A stretch of DNA of 64,000 nt from an uncultured Micrococcaceae bacterium (lineage in GTDB: Bacteria > Actinomycetota > Actinomycetes > Actinomycetales > Micrococcaceae). The translations under genes and the position numbers were made by a program. The DNA is taken from positions 1,270,750 to 1,334,749 of the forward strand of contig CANNAD010000001.1 of NCBI GenBank assembly GCA_947502645.1, read 5' to 3'. Below the pieces are notes generated by a model, which saw only the letters and a program-made list of their open reading frames with translations, had not been told where the DNA came from and did no database searches. Shown in pieces: positions 16,246-24,592 of the stretch; position 1 is the stretch's first letter, and each line of letters begins with the position of its first letter.

Positions 16246-17774
16246 GCGCCGTGATGAACACGTCAGTTTCTGGTGGGGCTGCGGCTCTGTTGGTCTCTGC
16301 CCAGGCCCCAGCCGGGGGCGGCGCAACCGCTGAGGGCTTTAGCAAGGCGATGCGTGCTGCAGAACTTTTGCAGGGTGTGAAGCTGCCAACGGGCGGAATG
16401 TCCTCGGCCAAGCCGGGCCCGGATATGCCCACCCCTCTTACGCCGCAAGGGTCATCACTGTGGAACGCGGCAGTCTTAGGACAGGCTTCCGCGGGTTCGA
16501 CGACGGCCGCAGGGACGACGGCGGAAATCAGCGCGCAGTCAGCTGGCCAGGCGGTCCCGGTTACGGACAACCTCCTGTTGATCCAGCAGCTGACCTCAGG
16601 TGCCAAGGCCGTTCCGGCAGCTGCAGTGGAGGGCGCAGCCGTTGAAGGCGCCCCCGTAGCGGCTCCGGCTGCCGCCGACGTTCCTGCCGGGTCCGCGGGT
16701 GCAACCGTGATGCAGCCACTTCAGGTTGCCGACAATCTCCTGCTGATCCAGCAACAGGCCTCGGAAACCCCATCAGGGACGACGACGCCGGCTGCCGCAG
16801 TCACCGCTGGCACCGCTGGTGCGGCCACCGGACACGGGGAAGCCGCCGCGGCTCTTGCGGCTCTGGCGGGCAGCCCTGGCCGGGCCAGCGACGGCAAGGC
16901 CATGCACCTGCCCACCCCCGTTACGCCGGCTGGGTCCGGTGCTGGTTCATCAAGGACGGTGCCTGTCGGATCGTTCGCGACGCCGGCAGCTACCAATCCT
17001 GTACTACGCGTCCGGCACGACGCCGGTGCAGCCGCCGTCGTGCCTCCCGCTGGGACCGCGGCCGCCGCGGCCACAAGCGCCTCCGCAGCGGTACCTGTCC
17101 AAACGATGCCGATGCCCGGCGCCCAGGCGGCGACAACTGCAGCCGCAGCCGCCACGACAACTACAGCAGCTACAGCAGCCACCGCCACGACCGCAGCATC
17201 CGCAGCAGCCGCGGCAACTACGGCAGCCGCGAAGACAGCGAATGCCAACAACGGCCGGGAGCAGGCAACCGCGCCAGTGGCTGCGCCGGCGCCAACAAGT
17301 GCAGCGCCGTCGTCGCCGGTGTCCGCACCAGCTCCGGCAGCGCCAGCTCCGCCGCCTGCGCCAGCCCCGCTGGCAACCCAGGTGGGCAAGCCGATGCTGC
17401 AGCTGGCGGCCATGGGCAACGGGGACCATACGGTGACGCTGAACGTGTCGCCGGACAACCTCGGACAGGTGACCGTCCGGGCGCAGGTTGGGGCAGACGG
17501 TATCCGGGTGGATCTGTTTGCGGCAACCGACAGCGGCCGCGAAGCGCTGAAGGCCATTCTGGGCGAACTCCGTCGCGATCTTGCGGGGATGGGTGGCAAC
17601 TCGAGTCTGAACCTGTCAGGCGACGGGCAGCCGGGAGCCTTCGGTGGACGCGGTTTCGGTGAGAAGCCGCAGCACACGTCACCGGGCCAGTCGCTCGGAT
17701 CCGGGGTCCCCGAACCTGAGCCTGATGCACCCCGTCCGGGAAACAGCACTTCAACCCTCGACCTGTTGGCCTGA
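16242..17774 (+). CDS. fliK: flagellar hook-length control protein FliK
   Basis: About 510 residues. Most of the protein is disordered, with long Ala/Thr and Ala/Pro tracts around residues 280-390. The conserved C-terminal Flg_hook domain (VTLNVSPDNLGQVTVRAQVGAD, then LFAATDSGREALKAILGELRRDLAGMG) lies near residues 400-450. FliK measures hook length and switches export specificity. The start at 16242 (ATGA overlap) matches the style of the operon; ATG 16233 in the same frame is an alternative. The octapeptide DNLLLIQQ occurs twice in the disordered part. Confidence 0.85.
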   Translation: MSAVMNTSVSGGAAALLVSAQAPAGGGATAEGFSKAMRAAELLQGVKLPTGGMSSAKPGPDMPTPLTPQGSSLWNAAVLGQASAGSTTAAGTTAEISAQSAGQAVPVTDNLLLIQQLTSGAKAVPAAAVEGAAVEGAPVAAPAAADVPAGSAGATVMQPLQVADNLLLIQQQASETPSGTTTPAAAVTAGTAGAATGHGEAAAALAALAGSPGRASDGKAMHLPTPVTPAGSGAGSSRTVPVGSFATPAATNPVLRVRHDAGAAAVVPPAGTAAAAATSASAAVPVQTMPMPGAQAATTAAAAATTTTAATAATATTAASAAAAATTAAAKTANANNGREQATAPVAAPAPTSAAPSSPVSAPAPAAPAPPPAPAPLATQVGKPMLQLAAMGNGDHTVTLNVSPDNLGQVTVRAQVGADGIRVDLFAATDSGREALKAILGELRRDLAGMGGNSSLNLSGDGQPGAFGGRGFGEKPQHTSPGQSLGSGVPEPEPDAPRPGNSTSTLDLLA

Positions 17775-17807
17775 GCGCCGCGTAACGAAGAGAAAAGAGA
17801 ACCAGGA

Positions 17808-18245
17808 ATGCCTATCGATGCAGTCTCCGCCGTTACGACGAGCTTTCAGAGCACGGAAGCGGCACGGAGCCCCAAGCAGGCCATGGACGGCGATATGTTC
17901 ATGCACCTGTTGGTTACACAGCTCCAGAATCAGGATCCGAGTTCACCCATGGACACCAACGAGATGATGGCGCAGACCACACAGTTGGCCATGATGGAGA
18001 AACTCAATGAGATGTCGTCCCTGACGGAGGAGAATTTCTTCCTTCAGATGCGCACGTCCGCTGCGGCCCTGATCGGGCGTGAGGTGACGTATACAGGGGC
18101 CGACGGCGAACCTGCCACGGGCACAGTTTCTTCCGTTTCATTCGCCCAGCCTGTTCCACAGGTGACTATTTCCGGGAAGGAAGTGGCCCTGGACCTGATC
18201 TCCGGTGTTACCGCCCCGACCGCTCCCGCTCCACAGACCAACTGA
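17808..18245 (+). CDS. flgD: hook scaffolding protein FlgD
   Basis: 145-residue hook cap protein. The conserved core MDGDMFMHLLVTQLQNQDPSSPMDTNEMMAQTTQLAMMEKL is typical of FlgD. It is short, ending in a Tudor-like strand region (LIGREVTYTGADGE), like the short form known from Bacillus. It follows fliK by about 30 bases and precedes flgE. Confidence 0.95.
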   Translation: MPIDAVSAVTTSFQSTEAARSPKQAMDGDMFMHLLVTQLQNQDPSSPMDTNEMMAQTTQLAMMEKLNEMSSLTEENFFLQMRTSAAALIGREVTYTGADGEPATGTVSSVSFAQPVPQVTISGKEVALDLISGVTAPTAPAPQTN

Positions 18246-18282
18246 CCCTCATCACTTTCGAACCTTCTGAAAGGCGCACATC

Positions 18283-19455
18283 ATGCTCCGCTCGCTCTAC
18301 TCCGGAATCTCCGGTCTCCGTTCACACCAGACCATGCTCGATGTCACCGGCAACAACATTGCCAATGTGAACACCACGGGCTTCAAGTCCTCGTCCACGC
18401 AGTTTCAGGACACGCTGTCGCAGCTTACCCAGGGTGCAGGTGCTCCGGGCGCGGCCAATGGTGGAACGAACCCGGCGCAGATCGGTCTCGGTGTCCAGGT
18501 CTCGGGTATTGCCACGAACTTCGCTCAGGGTTCGGCGCAGGCCACGGGCCGTGCAACGGACATGATGATCTCCGGTGAGGGGTTCTTCGTCACCCGTTCC
18601 GGGAACGAGACCCTGTTCACCCGCGCGGGTGCATTTGATCTGGATGCCAGCGGACGTCTGGTGAGCCCGGACGGTTCCATTGTCCAGGGCTGGTCCGCCG
18701 TGAACGGTCAGCTCGCAGGCGGAGCACCGGGAGACATCACCCTCCCCAAGGGCACTATTGCAGGGGCAGCAGCCACGACGTCGTCGTCGGTTACCGGTAA
18801 CCTTCCCGCAGACGCCGCCGTCGGTACCACCGTCGTGCAGGACAAGGAAGTTTTTGACGCCACGGGCGCTGCCAGGACCATGGTCCTGACGTTCACCAAG
18901 ACTGCCGGTGGCTGGGACGTTGCCGGGAACGACGGCGCCGGCGCTACGGGAACGGCTGCCCTCACCTTCGATGCGGTTGGCAATCCGACGGGCGCGGGTA
19001 CCCTTCCGCTGGGTGGTCTGACCGTGGACCTGTCCACGATCACTGGTTATGCTGACCTGTCCACGGTGGAAATCAGTGGCCAGAACGGTCGTGCCGCTGG
19101 AACTCTGGATTCGTTCACGCTTTCTGAGGACGGGACCCTGATCGGATCCTTCAGTAACGGTGTCAAGGAGCCTGTGGCACGTATTGCGCTGGCGAACTTT
19201 GTAAACCCGGGTGGCCTGGAGAAGGCTGGCTCGAACGGTTACCGTCCGACGGCGAACTCCGGTGGCGCGCAGATCGGTGCACCCGGTGAGGGTGGGATGG
19301 GCAGCCTGATTGGCGGTGCACTGGAAATGTCGAATGTGGACCTGTCGCAGGAGTTCACGAACCTGATCGTCGCCCAGCGCGGTTTCCAGGCCAACGCCCG
19401 CATCATCACTACCTCGGATGAGGTTCTGCAGGAGCTGACGAACCTGAAGCGGTAA
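18283..19455 (+). CDS. flgE: flagellar hook protein FlgE
   Basis: 390-residue hook protein. N-terminal MLRSLYSGISGLRSHQTMLD and VTGNNIANVNTTGFKSS, the ISGEGFFVTR strand, and the C-terminal VDLSQEFTNLIVAQRGFQAN helix are all FlgE hallmarks. The SD (GAAAGG) lies 8 bases upstream. No separate flgF or flgG (distal rod) gene is present in the window, so this is the only long member of the rod/hook family here. Confidence 0.96.
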   Translation: MLRSLYSGISGLRSHQTMLDVTGNNIANVNTTGFKSSSTQFQDTLSQLTQGAGAPGAANGGTNPAQIGLGVQVSGIATNFAQGSAQATGRATDMMISGEGFFVTRSGNETLFTRAGAFDLDASGRLVSPDGSIVQGWSAVNGQLAGGAPGDITLPKGTIAGAAATTSSSVTGNLPADAAVGTTVVQDKEVFDATGAARTMVLTFTKTAGGWDVAGNDGAGATGTAALTFDAVGNPTGAGTLPLGGLTVDLSTITGYADLSTVEISGQNGRAAGTLDSFTLSEDGTLIGSFSNGVKEPVARIALANFVNPGGLEKAGSNGYRPTANSGGAQIGAPGEGGMGSLIGGALEMSNVDLSQEFTNLIVAQRGFQANARIITTSDEVLQELTNLKR

Positions 19456-19576
19456 CAGGTAGTACCACCAACAGCAGTTTGAGAGCGCAACTGATGCGGC
19501 CTTGAGAAGTTCAGGGCCGCATCAGCTGTCTCACGTTCCGAATTGCCATTAAGGTACCGCTGGAGGGCTAATCGCC

Positions 19577-19603
19577 TTACAATGTGGCGCTTCGAGCCGA
19601 CAG
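19577..19603 (+). promoter_or_regulatory. possible sigma-28 promoter for flbD-motA-motB
   Basis: TTAC at 19577-19580, 15-nt spacer, GCCGACAG at 19596-19603: one base off in each half from the TAAC/GCCGATAG form seen elsewhere in the cluster. It lies 46 bases before flbD. Confidence 0.5.
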
Positions 19604-19649
19604 TAACGGGTGAGGGACCACCCGGTGCCCAGCTAGCAGGAAGTGTCCC

Positions 19650-19958
19650 ATGATCGTTCTCACCAGGCTCAACGACAGCCAATTCGCGGTCAATCCAGAC
19701 CTCATTGAGCGAATTCTCGCGAACCCGGACACAACCCTGGTGATGGTCGACGGCGCCAAGTACATCGTGACCGAGAGCATGGGCGAAGTCATTGAACTCA
19801 TTACCCAATACCGGGCGGAAATCATTCGCGTAGCACGCGGAGTACCGCCAACGGAGTCCGTCCGGCTGAATGCCGGAACGTCACCCCTTGGCCTAGTCCC
19901 GGCGCTCACCGAGGAAAACCCAGGCAACACCATCCCACTGCGTCCTAGGAATGACTAA
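19650..19958 (+). CDS. flbD: flagellar FlbD family protein
   Basis: 102-residue protein. The first 65 residues match the short FlbD family (MIVLTRLNDSQFAVNPDLIE, then TTLVMVDGAKYIVTESMGEV), found next to motA in many Gram-positive flagellar operons; its function is not firmly known. A tail of about 35 residues rich in Pro/Asn/Thr follows. Its stop overlaps the motA start by one base. Confidence 0.88.
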   Translation: MIVLTRLNDSQFAVNPDLIERILANPDTTLVMVDGAKYIVTESMGEVIELITQYRAEIIRVARGVPPTESVRLNAGTSPLGLVPALTEENPGNTIPLRPRND

Positions 19959-20764
19959 TGGATCCGGCAACAATTATTGGCCTCGTCATCGCGTTCGGTT
20001 CGCTGTACGCGATGATCACCCTCGAGGGTGCGCACGTTCAGGCTATTCTGCTGCCTGCGCCCATGGTCCTCGTGTTCGGTGCAACGATCGCCGTCGGCAT
20101 TGCCGGCGGGACGTTGAAGGACTTCTTCCATGCGGTGAAGGCTCTGCCGCGTGCATTCGTGGGCAAGACCACACCGCCGCAGCAGATCATTGACCGTGTG
20201 GTGGCCCTCGCCGAGAAAGCGCGTAGTGAGGGTTTGCTCTCTCTGGAGCAGGAAGCGAGCGAGTCAAAGGACCCGTTCACCAAGAAGGCGCTGCAAAATA
20301 TTGCGGACGGGATCGACGGCGAGGAGCTGCGCGACCTGTTGGAGGACGAAATTTCGGCGAGGACAACTTCGGAGCGGAGCGCGGCGAAGTTCTTTACGAC
20401 GCTGGGTGGGTATGCGCCGACTGTCGGCATCATCGGTACAGTTGTTTCGCTGACCCACGTGCTGGAGAACCTGTCCAGCCCTGACACTCTTGGCCCCATG
20501 ATCGCTACTGCATTCGTTGCCACCCTGTGGGGCCTGCTGTCCGCGAACTTCATCTGGCTGCCGATCGGTGGGCGGCTCAAACGCCTCTCCGATATTGAAC
20601 TCTCGCGGATGACCCTCCTGATGGAAGGTCTGCTGGCCGTCCAGGCTGGGAGCCAGCCCCGTTTGCTCGGCGAGCGGTTGCAGGCCATGATCCCGGATGA
20701 GAAGCCCAAGGCGGACAAGGGCCAGAAGCAGTCCAAAGCTGACAAGAAACTGACCGCGGCATGA
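19958..20764 (+). CDS. motA: flagellar stator protein MotA
   Basis: 268-residue stator subunit with four membrane segments: near residues 5-25, 30-50, about 150-170 and about 180-200. The loop between the second and third carries the charged region that touches FliG (ALAEKARSEGLLSLEQEA). The motif GGYAPTVGIIGTVVSLTHVLENL is characteristic of MotA. It overlaps motB by four bases. The C terminus is lysine rich. Confidence 0.95.
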   Translation: MDPATIIGLVIAFGSLYAMITLEGAHVQAILLPAPMVLVFGATIAVGIAGGTLKDFFHAVKALPRAFVGKTTPPQQIIDRVVALAEKARSEGLLSLEQEASESKDPFTKKALQNIADGIDGEELRDLLEDEISARTTSERSAAKFFTTLGGYAPTVGIIGTVVSLTHVLENLSSPDTLGPMIATAFVATLWGLLSANFIWLPIGGRLKRLSDIELSRMTLLMEGLLAVQAGSQPRLLGERLQAMIPDEKPKADKGQKQSKADKKLTAA

Positions 20765-21627
20765 GTACGCGCCGTCGGAGTGGCCTTCCGCAGGAGGAGC
20801 ACGAAGAGCACGTTGATGAGCGGTGGATGGCCTCCTACATGGATATGGTCACCGTGTTGATGTGTATGTTCATTGTGCTGTTCGCCATGTCCACGGTGGA
20901 CGCCAACAAGTTCGAGAAACTGCGAAATTCCCTGGCTACCGGGTTCGGCTCGGTGGAGATGGCCTCTGTGGACACCGCTGAAGGCACTGTGGTGCCGGCG
21001 GACCAGGTCGATGCCGAGGGGGAGGGGTTTGTGGATGCTGCAGCCGTTCCGCCCACCCCGGCGGCATCGCCGGAACCCTCAACAACCACTGGTGCAAATA
21101 CGGATATGGACAAGGCCATCGCTGAGGTGGACGATCTGCGGAAGTTGCAGGCCCGCATTGACGCGAACCTGAAGAAGGACCACCTGGCTAAAACAGTCCG
21201 CTACACCATCGACGAACGAGGGCTGACCATCAGGTTGATCAGCTCCGAAGCGTACTTCCTGCCGGACCGTGCGCAACTGACAGGCAAGACAGGTCAGATC
21301 CTTGACGCGATCGGCCCGGTGCTCGCGACGACGAAACACTACGTCTCCGTAGAGGGCCACACCGCCAAGCTGCCCGAAACATACCGGTACCCGCTCGATT
21401 GGGAACTGTCGACGGAACGCTCCGTCAACGTTGTCCGGCACATCGTGGAAAAGGGCGGCGTGATCTCCAACCGTGTTGCCGCCGTCGGGTTCGGTCAGTC
21501 CCGTCCCCTCGCAAAAGGGTCAAGCGAGGCGGACCTGAAAATGAACCGCCGCGTTGACATTGTGGTCCTGTCCGACCAACCGGAAAATGTCCGGAAATTG
21601 ATTCCCGAGGTTGTCAAGAACTCCTAA
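20761..21627 (+). CDS. motB: flagellar stator protein MotB
   Basis: 288-residue stator subunit with one membrane segment near residues 22-42 (RWMASYMDMVTVLMCMFIVL). Asp28 is at the position of the proton-binding aspartate. A plug/linker of about 90 residues is followed by an OmpA-like peptidoglycan-binding domain (VSVEGHTAKLP, ELSTERSVNVVRHIVEKGGV, NRRVDIVVL). The tyrosine typical of sodium-type PomB is not evident, so a proton motor is likely. The stop codon overlaps a sigma-28 promoter for fliM. Confidence 0.95.
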   Translation: MSTRRRSGLPQEEHEEHVDERWMASYMDMVTVLMCMFIVLFAMSTVDANKFEKLRNSLATGFGSVEMASVDTAEGTVVPADQVDAEGEGFVDAAAVPPTPAASPEPSTTTGANTDMDKAIAEVDDLRKLQARIDANLKKDHLAKTVRYTIDERGLTIRLISSEAYFLPDRAQLTGKTGQILDAIGPVLATTKHYVSVEGHTAKLPETYRYPLDWELSTERSVNVVRHIVEKGGVISNRVAAVGFGQSRPLAKGSSEADLKMNRRVDIVVLSDQPENVRKLIPEVVKNS

Positions 21628-21651
21628 CATGGGCTCAGGTCCAGCCGATAG
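21625..21651 (+). promoter_or_regulatory. sigma-28 promoter for the fliM-csrA transcription unit
   Basis: TAAC at 21625-21628, 15-nt spacer, GCCGATAG at 21644-21651. The TAA of the -35 element is the motB stop codon. It lies 30 bases before the preferred fliM start. Confidence 0.8.
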
Positions 21652-21680
21652 TCAGGGTTGTGACGGTCCAGGAACATTTT

Positions 21681-22553
21681 ATGGGTGATGTGCACCCTTC
21701 AGCAGTCGAAGTCTACGACTTCAGACGCCCTACTACACTCGCCCGCGAGCACTCGAGAGTTCTCGATCTCGCGTTCGAAACTTTCGCCCGCCAATGGGGC
21801 ACGCAGCTCACGGCCAAGGTCCGGGTCATCTGTCAGGTGACTTCGGAGCAGGTCCTGATGCAGACCTACGATGAGTACGCGGCCAGCTTGCCGCCCACCA
21901 CGGCCATGGTTCTGTGCACCATCGAGGGCCATGAAGCCAAAGCAGTCATCCAGTTCTCAGCGTCAGCGGCGCTGGGCCTCGTGGAGCACATGCTCGGAGG
22001 CCGCTCCAACACGGCGTTGGACGACCGCAAATTCACGGAAATCGAACAGGCACTCGTTCTGCGCCTGATGGATGACGCCATCGAGGGATTGCAGTACTCA
22101 CTGGGATCGGTGCTCAAGAGCACGCTGAGCGTGAACTCCATCCAGTACAACTCCCAGTTCGCCCAAGCCGCAGCGACCTCTGACCTGATGATCGTGTCGC
22201 TGTTCGATATCAAGATCGGCGAGCGCAATGCGCCGGCAACGGTGGCCATACCGGCCGAAGTTCTCCTGGCCCAGCTGGGCGAGGCGAATCCGACGGCGCA
22301 GACTGACAATGCGCGGGAGCTCGTTGAAGACCAACTCTCCAATACACCCATAGACGTGTCCCTGCAGCTCTCACCCATCGCGGTGAAAGCCGGATTCGTC
22401 CTGGACCTCGCCGTCGGCGACGTCCTGCCGCTGCCACACGCGCAGAACCGGCCATTCGACGTCGCTATCGGCGGCCAAATCATGGCGCAGGCCGCAGCCG
22501 GGGCCAACGGCTCACGCCTTGCCTGCGTCATCGTCAGTACCGAGGAGAACTAA
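21681..22553 (+). CDS. fliM: flagellar motor switch protein FliM
   Basis: 290-residue C-ring protein. The CheC-like middle domain (VLDLAFETFARQWGTQLTAKV, TAMVLCTIEGHEAKAVIQFS, LGLVEHMLGG, FTEIEQALVLRLMDDAIEGL) and a C-terminal SpoA-like domain are present. The N terminus goes straight into VEVYDFRRPT and lacks the LSQxEIDxLL peptide that binds CheY-phosphate. ATG 21681 has an AGGAA SD; GTG 21660 would add seven residues but not the missing motif. Confidence 0.93.
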   Translation: MGDVHPSAVEVYDFRRPTTLAREHSRVLDLAFETFARQWGTQLTAKVRVICQVTSEQVLMQTYDEYAASLPPTTAMVLCTIEGHEAKAVIQFSASAALGLVEHMLGGRSNTALDDRKFTEIEQALVLRLMDDAIEGLQYSLGSVLKSTLSVNSIQYNSQFAQAAATSDLMIVSLFDIKIGERNAPATVAIPAEVLLAQLGEANPTAQTDNARELVEDQLSNTPIDVSLQLSPIAVKAGFVLDLAVGDVLPLPHAQNRPFDVAIGGQIMAQAAAGANGSRLACVIVSTEEN

Positions 22554-22556
22554 CCC

Positions 22557-23255
22557 ATGAAGACCACACTTTCACTGCACGCCGCTGCCGCCAACGCCCT
22601 GGTGGAGCTGCTGCCCACCTCCACGGTATTGTCCCCCCGCGAGGCCGCCGTCAACACGGCCCCGAAGTCTGAACTGGCCAGTGCTGTTCTTGGTAGTTTC
22701 ATCGGTGCGTCCTCGGCTGATGTCGCCGTCGTCCTGCTGGAGGGAGTCCTCCCTGAAACTCCCGCGAGCGCTGACCTTGTGTCTCCGGCGGACGTACTGC
22801 GCCCGGCCATTGAAGCTGCGACAGCCGTTCTCGGTGCAGGAGTCCTTTCCGACGTGCGCGTCTCGGACGCAGATTCACTGTTTGAGGATTCCGAATCGGA
22901 GATCTACGAACTCCTCAACGGTCAGACCCTGCAGGGCTGGTTCGCGATCCGTGTCCGTGACAACAGTGCCGCTACCAAGCTGCTGGCTGACGGCGAGCCG
23001 ATGGCCGGCAAACTCGGCCGCATCAACAACGTGGAAATGGCGTTGACCGTCGAGATCGGCCGCACCCGGATGGCCGTCCGCGATGTGCTCAACCTGGAAC
23101 CGGGCGGCGTCATCGAACTGGACCGCTCCGCAGGCGCGCCGGCGGACGTCCTGCTCAATGGCAGGCTCATTGCCCACGGCGAAGTGGTGGTTGTTGATCA
23201 GGACTACGCCGTGCGGATCACGAAGATCCTTGATGTGGTGGAAGGCAGCCACTAA
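22557..23255 (+). CDS. fliN: flagellar motor switch protein FliN, with long N-terminal part
   Basis: 232-residue protein. The last 80 residues are a typical FliN SpoA domain (MALTVEIGRTRMAVRDVLNLEPGGVIELDRSAGAPADVLLNGRLI, then GEVVVVDQDYAVRI). About 150 residues precede it and include a strand/helix region (SPADVLRPAIEAATAVLGAG) and an ELLNGQTLQGWFAIRV segment. This is longer than a plain FliN and recalls FliY-type proteins, but a CheC phosphatase motif is not visible. It follows fliM by three bases. Confidence 0.9.
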   Translation: MKTTLSLHAAAANALVELLPTSTVLSPREAAVNTAPKSELASAVLGSFIGASSADVAVVLLEGVLPETPASADLVSPADVLRPAIEAATAVLGAGVLSDVRVSDADSLFEDSESEIYELLNGQTLQGWFAIRVRDNSAATKLLADGEPMAGKLGRINNVEMALTVEIGRTRMAVRDVLNLEPGGVIELDRSAGAPADVLLNGRLIAHGEVVVVDQDYAVRITKILDVVEGSH

Positions 23256-23747
23256 ATGGAACCCTGGATCCTTGGACTGCGCGTAGTCCTCTCACTTGGC
23301 GCCGTCGTCGGCCTCCTCTGGTTCATCCAGAAAAAGGTCAGCCGCCACACCACCTCCCGCCCGGGCGCGAACCTGGTCTCCGTGGTAACCCGTCAGGCCA
23401 TCGGCACCAAAGCGTCCGTTGTGGTGCTGGATACCGACGGCAAACGGTTCATGCTTGGTGTCACGGAACAGTCCGTGAACATCCTCCACACTTTTGATGT
23501 AGAACCTGAAAGTGCGACGGCGGCAGTCGCCGTCACCGCGGAACCGCCCGAAGCAACGTTTGACGAGCATCTGCGCCGCGAACAGGCGGTGACAGCGCCG
23601 TCACTTCACCAGGCGCCGCCCAGCCGCGCCTCGCTGCACCGCGGATCCCAGGCATCACAGGGCGGAAAAGCCCTGGAGGGTTCCATCCTCTCGCCGGCCA
23701 CGTGGAAGCAGACCGCTGCCGCGTTTCGGCGGAGCACGGGAGAATGA
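23256..23747 (+). CDS. fliO: flagellar export apparatus protein FliO
   Basis: 163-residue protein with one N-terminal membrane segment (LRVVLSLGAVVGLLWFIQKKV) followed by the FliO domain (LVSVVTRQAIGTKASVVVLDTDGKRFMLGVTEQSVNIL) and a disordered tail. FliO helps build the FliP pore. It starts immediately after fliN and overlaps fliP by four bases. Confidence 0.9.
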   Translation: MEPWILGLRVVLSLGAVVGLLWFIQKKVSRHTTSRPGANLVSVVTRQAIGTKASVVVLDTDGKRFMLGVTEQSVNILHTFDVEPESATAAVAVTAEPPEATFDEHLRREQAVTAPSLHQAPPSRASLHRGSQASQGGKALEGSILSPATWKQTAAAFRRSTGE

Positions 23748-24592
23748 CCGCCCGCACCCGCCGGCCCACGTCCCTGATCAGGGTGAGGCCGGTGGTCCTC
23801 ACCCTGCTCGGAATCGCCCTCGCCGTCGTCGTCATGATGCTCACGGCGCAGGCCGGTCACGCTGTTCCCGTGGACCCGAATGCCCCCGCGCCTCCCACGC
23901 CCCCAACCGGGCCTGCCGGCGACGACGGGCTCTCGGTGGAAATCAACGGAGTCAACGGTGCCCCAAGCGCCGCGATCCTCACCCTCGTCGGCATCACACT
24001 GCTGTCCGTCGCACCGGCCCTGCTGCTGATGATGACGTCCTTCACGAAGATCTTCGTGGTCCTGGCGATGACGCGCAACGCGCTCTCACTGCCCTCCATC
24101 CCCCCGAACCAGGTCCTCGCAGGGCTCGCACTGTTCCTCTCGATCTTCATCATGGCGCCCGTCCTGACCGAGATCAACAACCTCGCAGTGCAGCCCTACA
24201 TGGACGGCAACACCACCTTCACCGAAGCGCTCAGCACCGGCTCCGGTCCACTGCAGCAATTCATGCTCGCCCACACCCGGGAAGAGGACATCGCCCTCAT
24301 GACCCGCGTAGCGAACAACGAAAACCCTGCCAGCCCCGAAGACGTACCACTGATAACGCTCATCCCCGCGTTCATGATTTCCGAACTCCGGGCCGCGTTC
24401 ATCATCGGCTTCGTGATCTTCGTACCGTTCCTCGTCATCGACCTCGTCGTGGCCTCGGCCCTCATGTCCATGGGCATGATGATGCTCCCGCCCGTCATGA
24501 TCTCGCTACCGTTCAAGATCCTGCTCTTCGTCCTTGTGGACGGTTGGGGCCTCATCATCACATCCCTCGTCAACAGTTATGGCGGCACCTGA
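23744..24592 (+). CDS. fliP: flagellar export gate protein FliP
   Basis: 282-residue membrane protein. It has an N-terminal signal peptide ending near AQAGHAVP, a Pro-rich linker, then the conserved FliP blocks: LLMMTSFTKIFVVLAMTRNALSLPSIPPNQVL, PLITLIPAFMISELRAAFIIGF and MMLPPVMISLPFKILLFVLVDGW. The start at 23744 overlaps the fliO stop. It forms the export gate with FliQ and FliR, encoded next. Confidence 0.96.
   Translation: MTARTRRPTSLIRVRPVVLTLLGIALAVVVMMLTAQAGHAVPVDPNAPAPPTPPTGPAGDDGLSVEINGVNGAPSAAILTLVGITLLSVAPALLLMMTSFTKIFVVLAMTRNALSLPSIPPNQVLAGLALFLSIFIMAPVLTEINNLAVQPYMDGNTTFTEALSTGSGPLQQFMLAHTREEDIALMTRVANNENPASPEDVPLITLIPAFMISELRAAFIIGFVIFVPFLVIDLVVASALMSMGMMMLPPVMISLPFKILLFVLVDGWGLIITSLVNSYGGT

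Noticed and set aside
16721..17749. Long Ala/Gly/Cys-rich frames opposite fliK
   Set aside because: They arise from the GC-rich Ala/Thr repeat of fliK read on the other strand.
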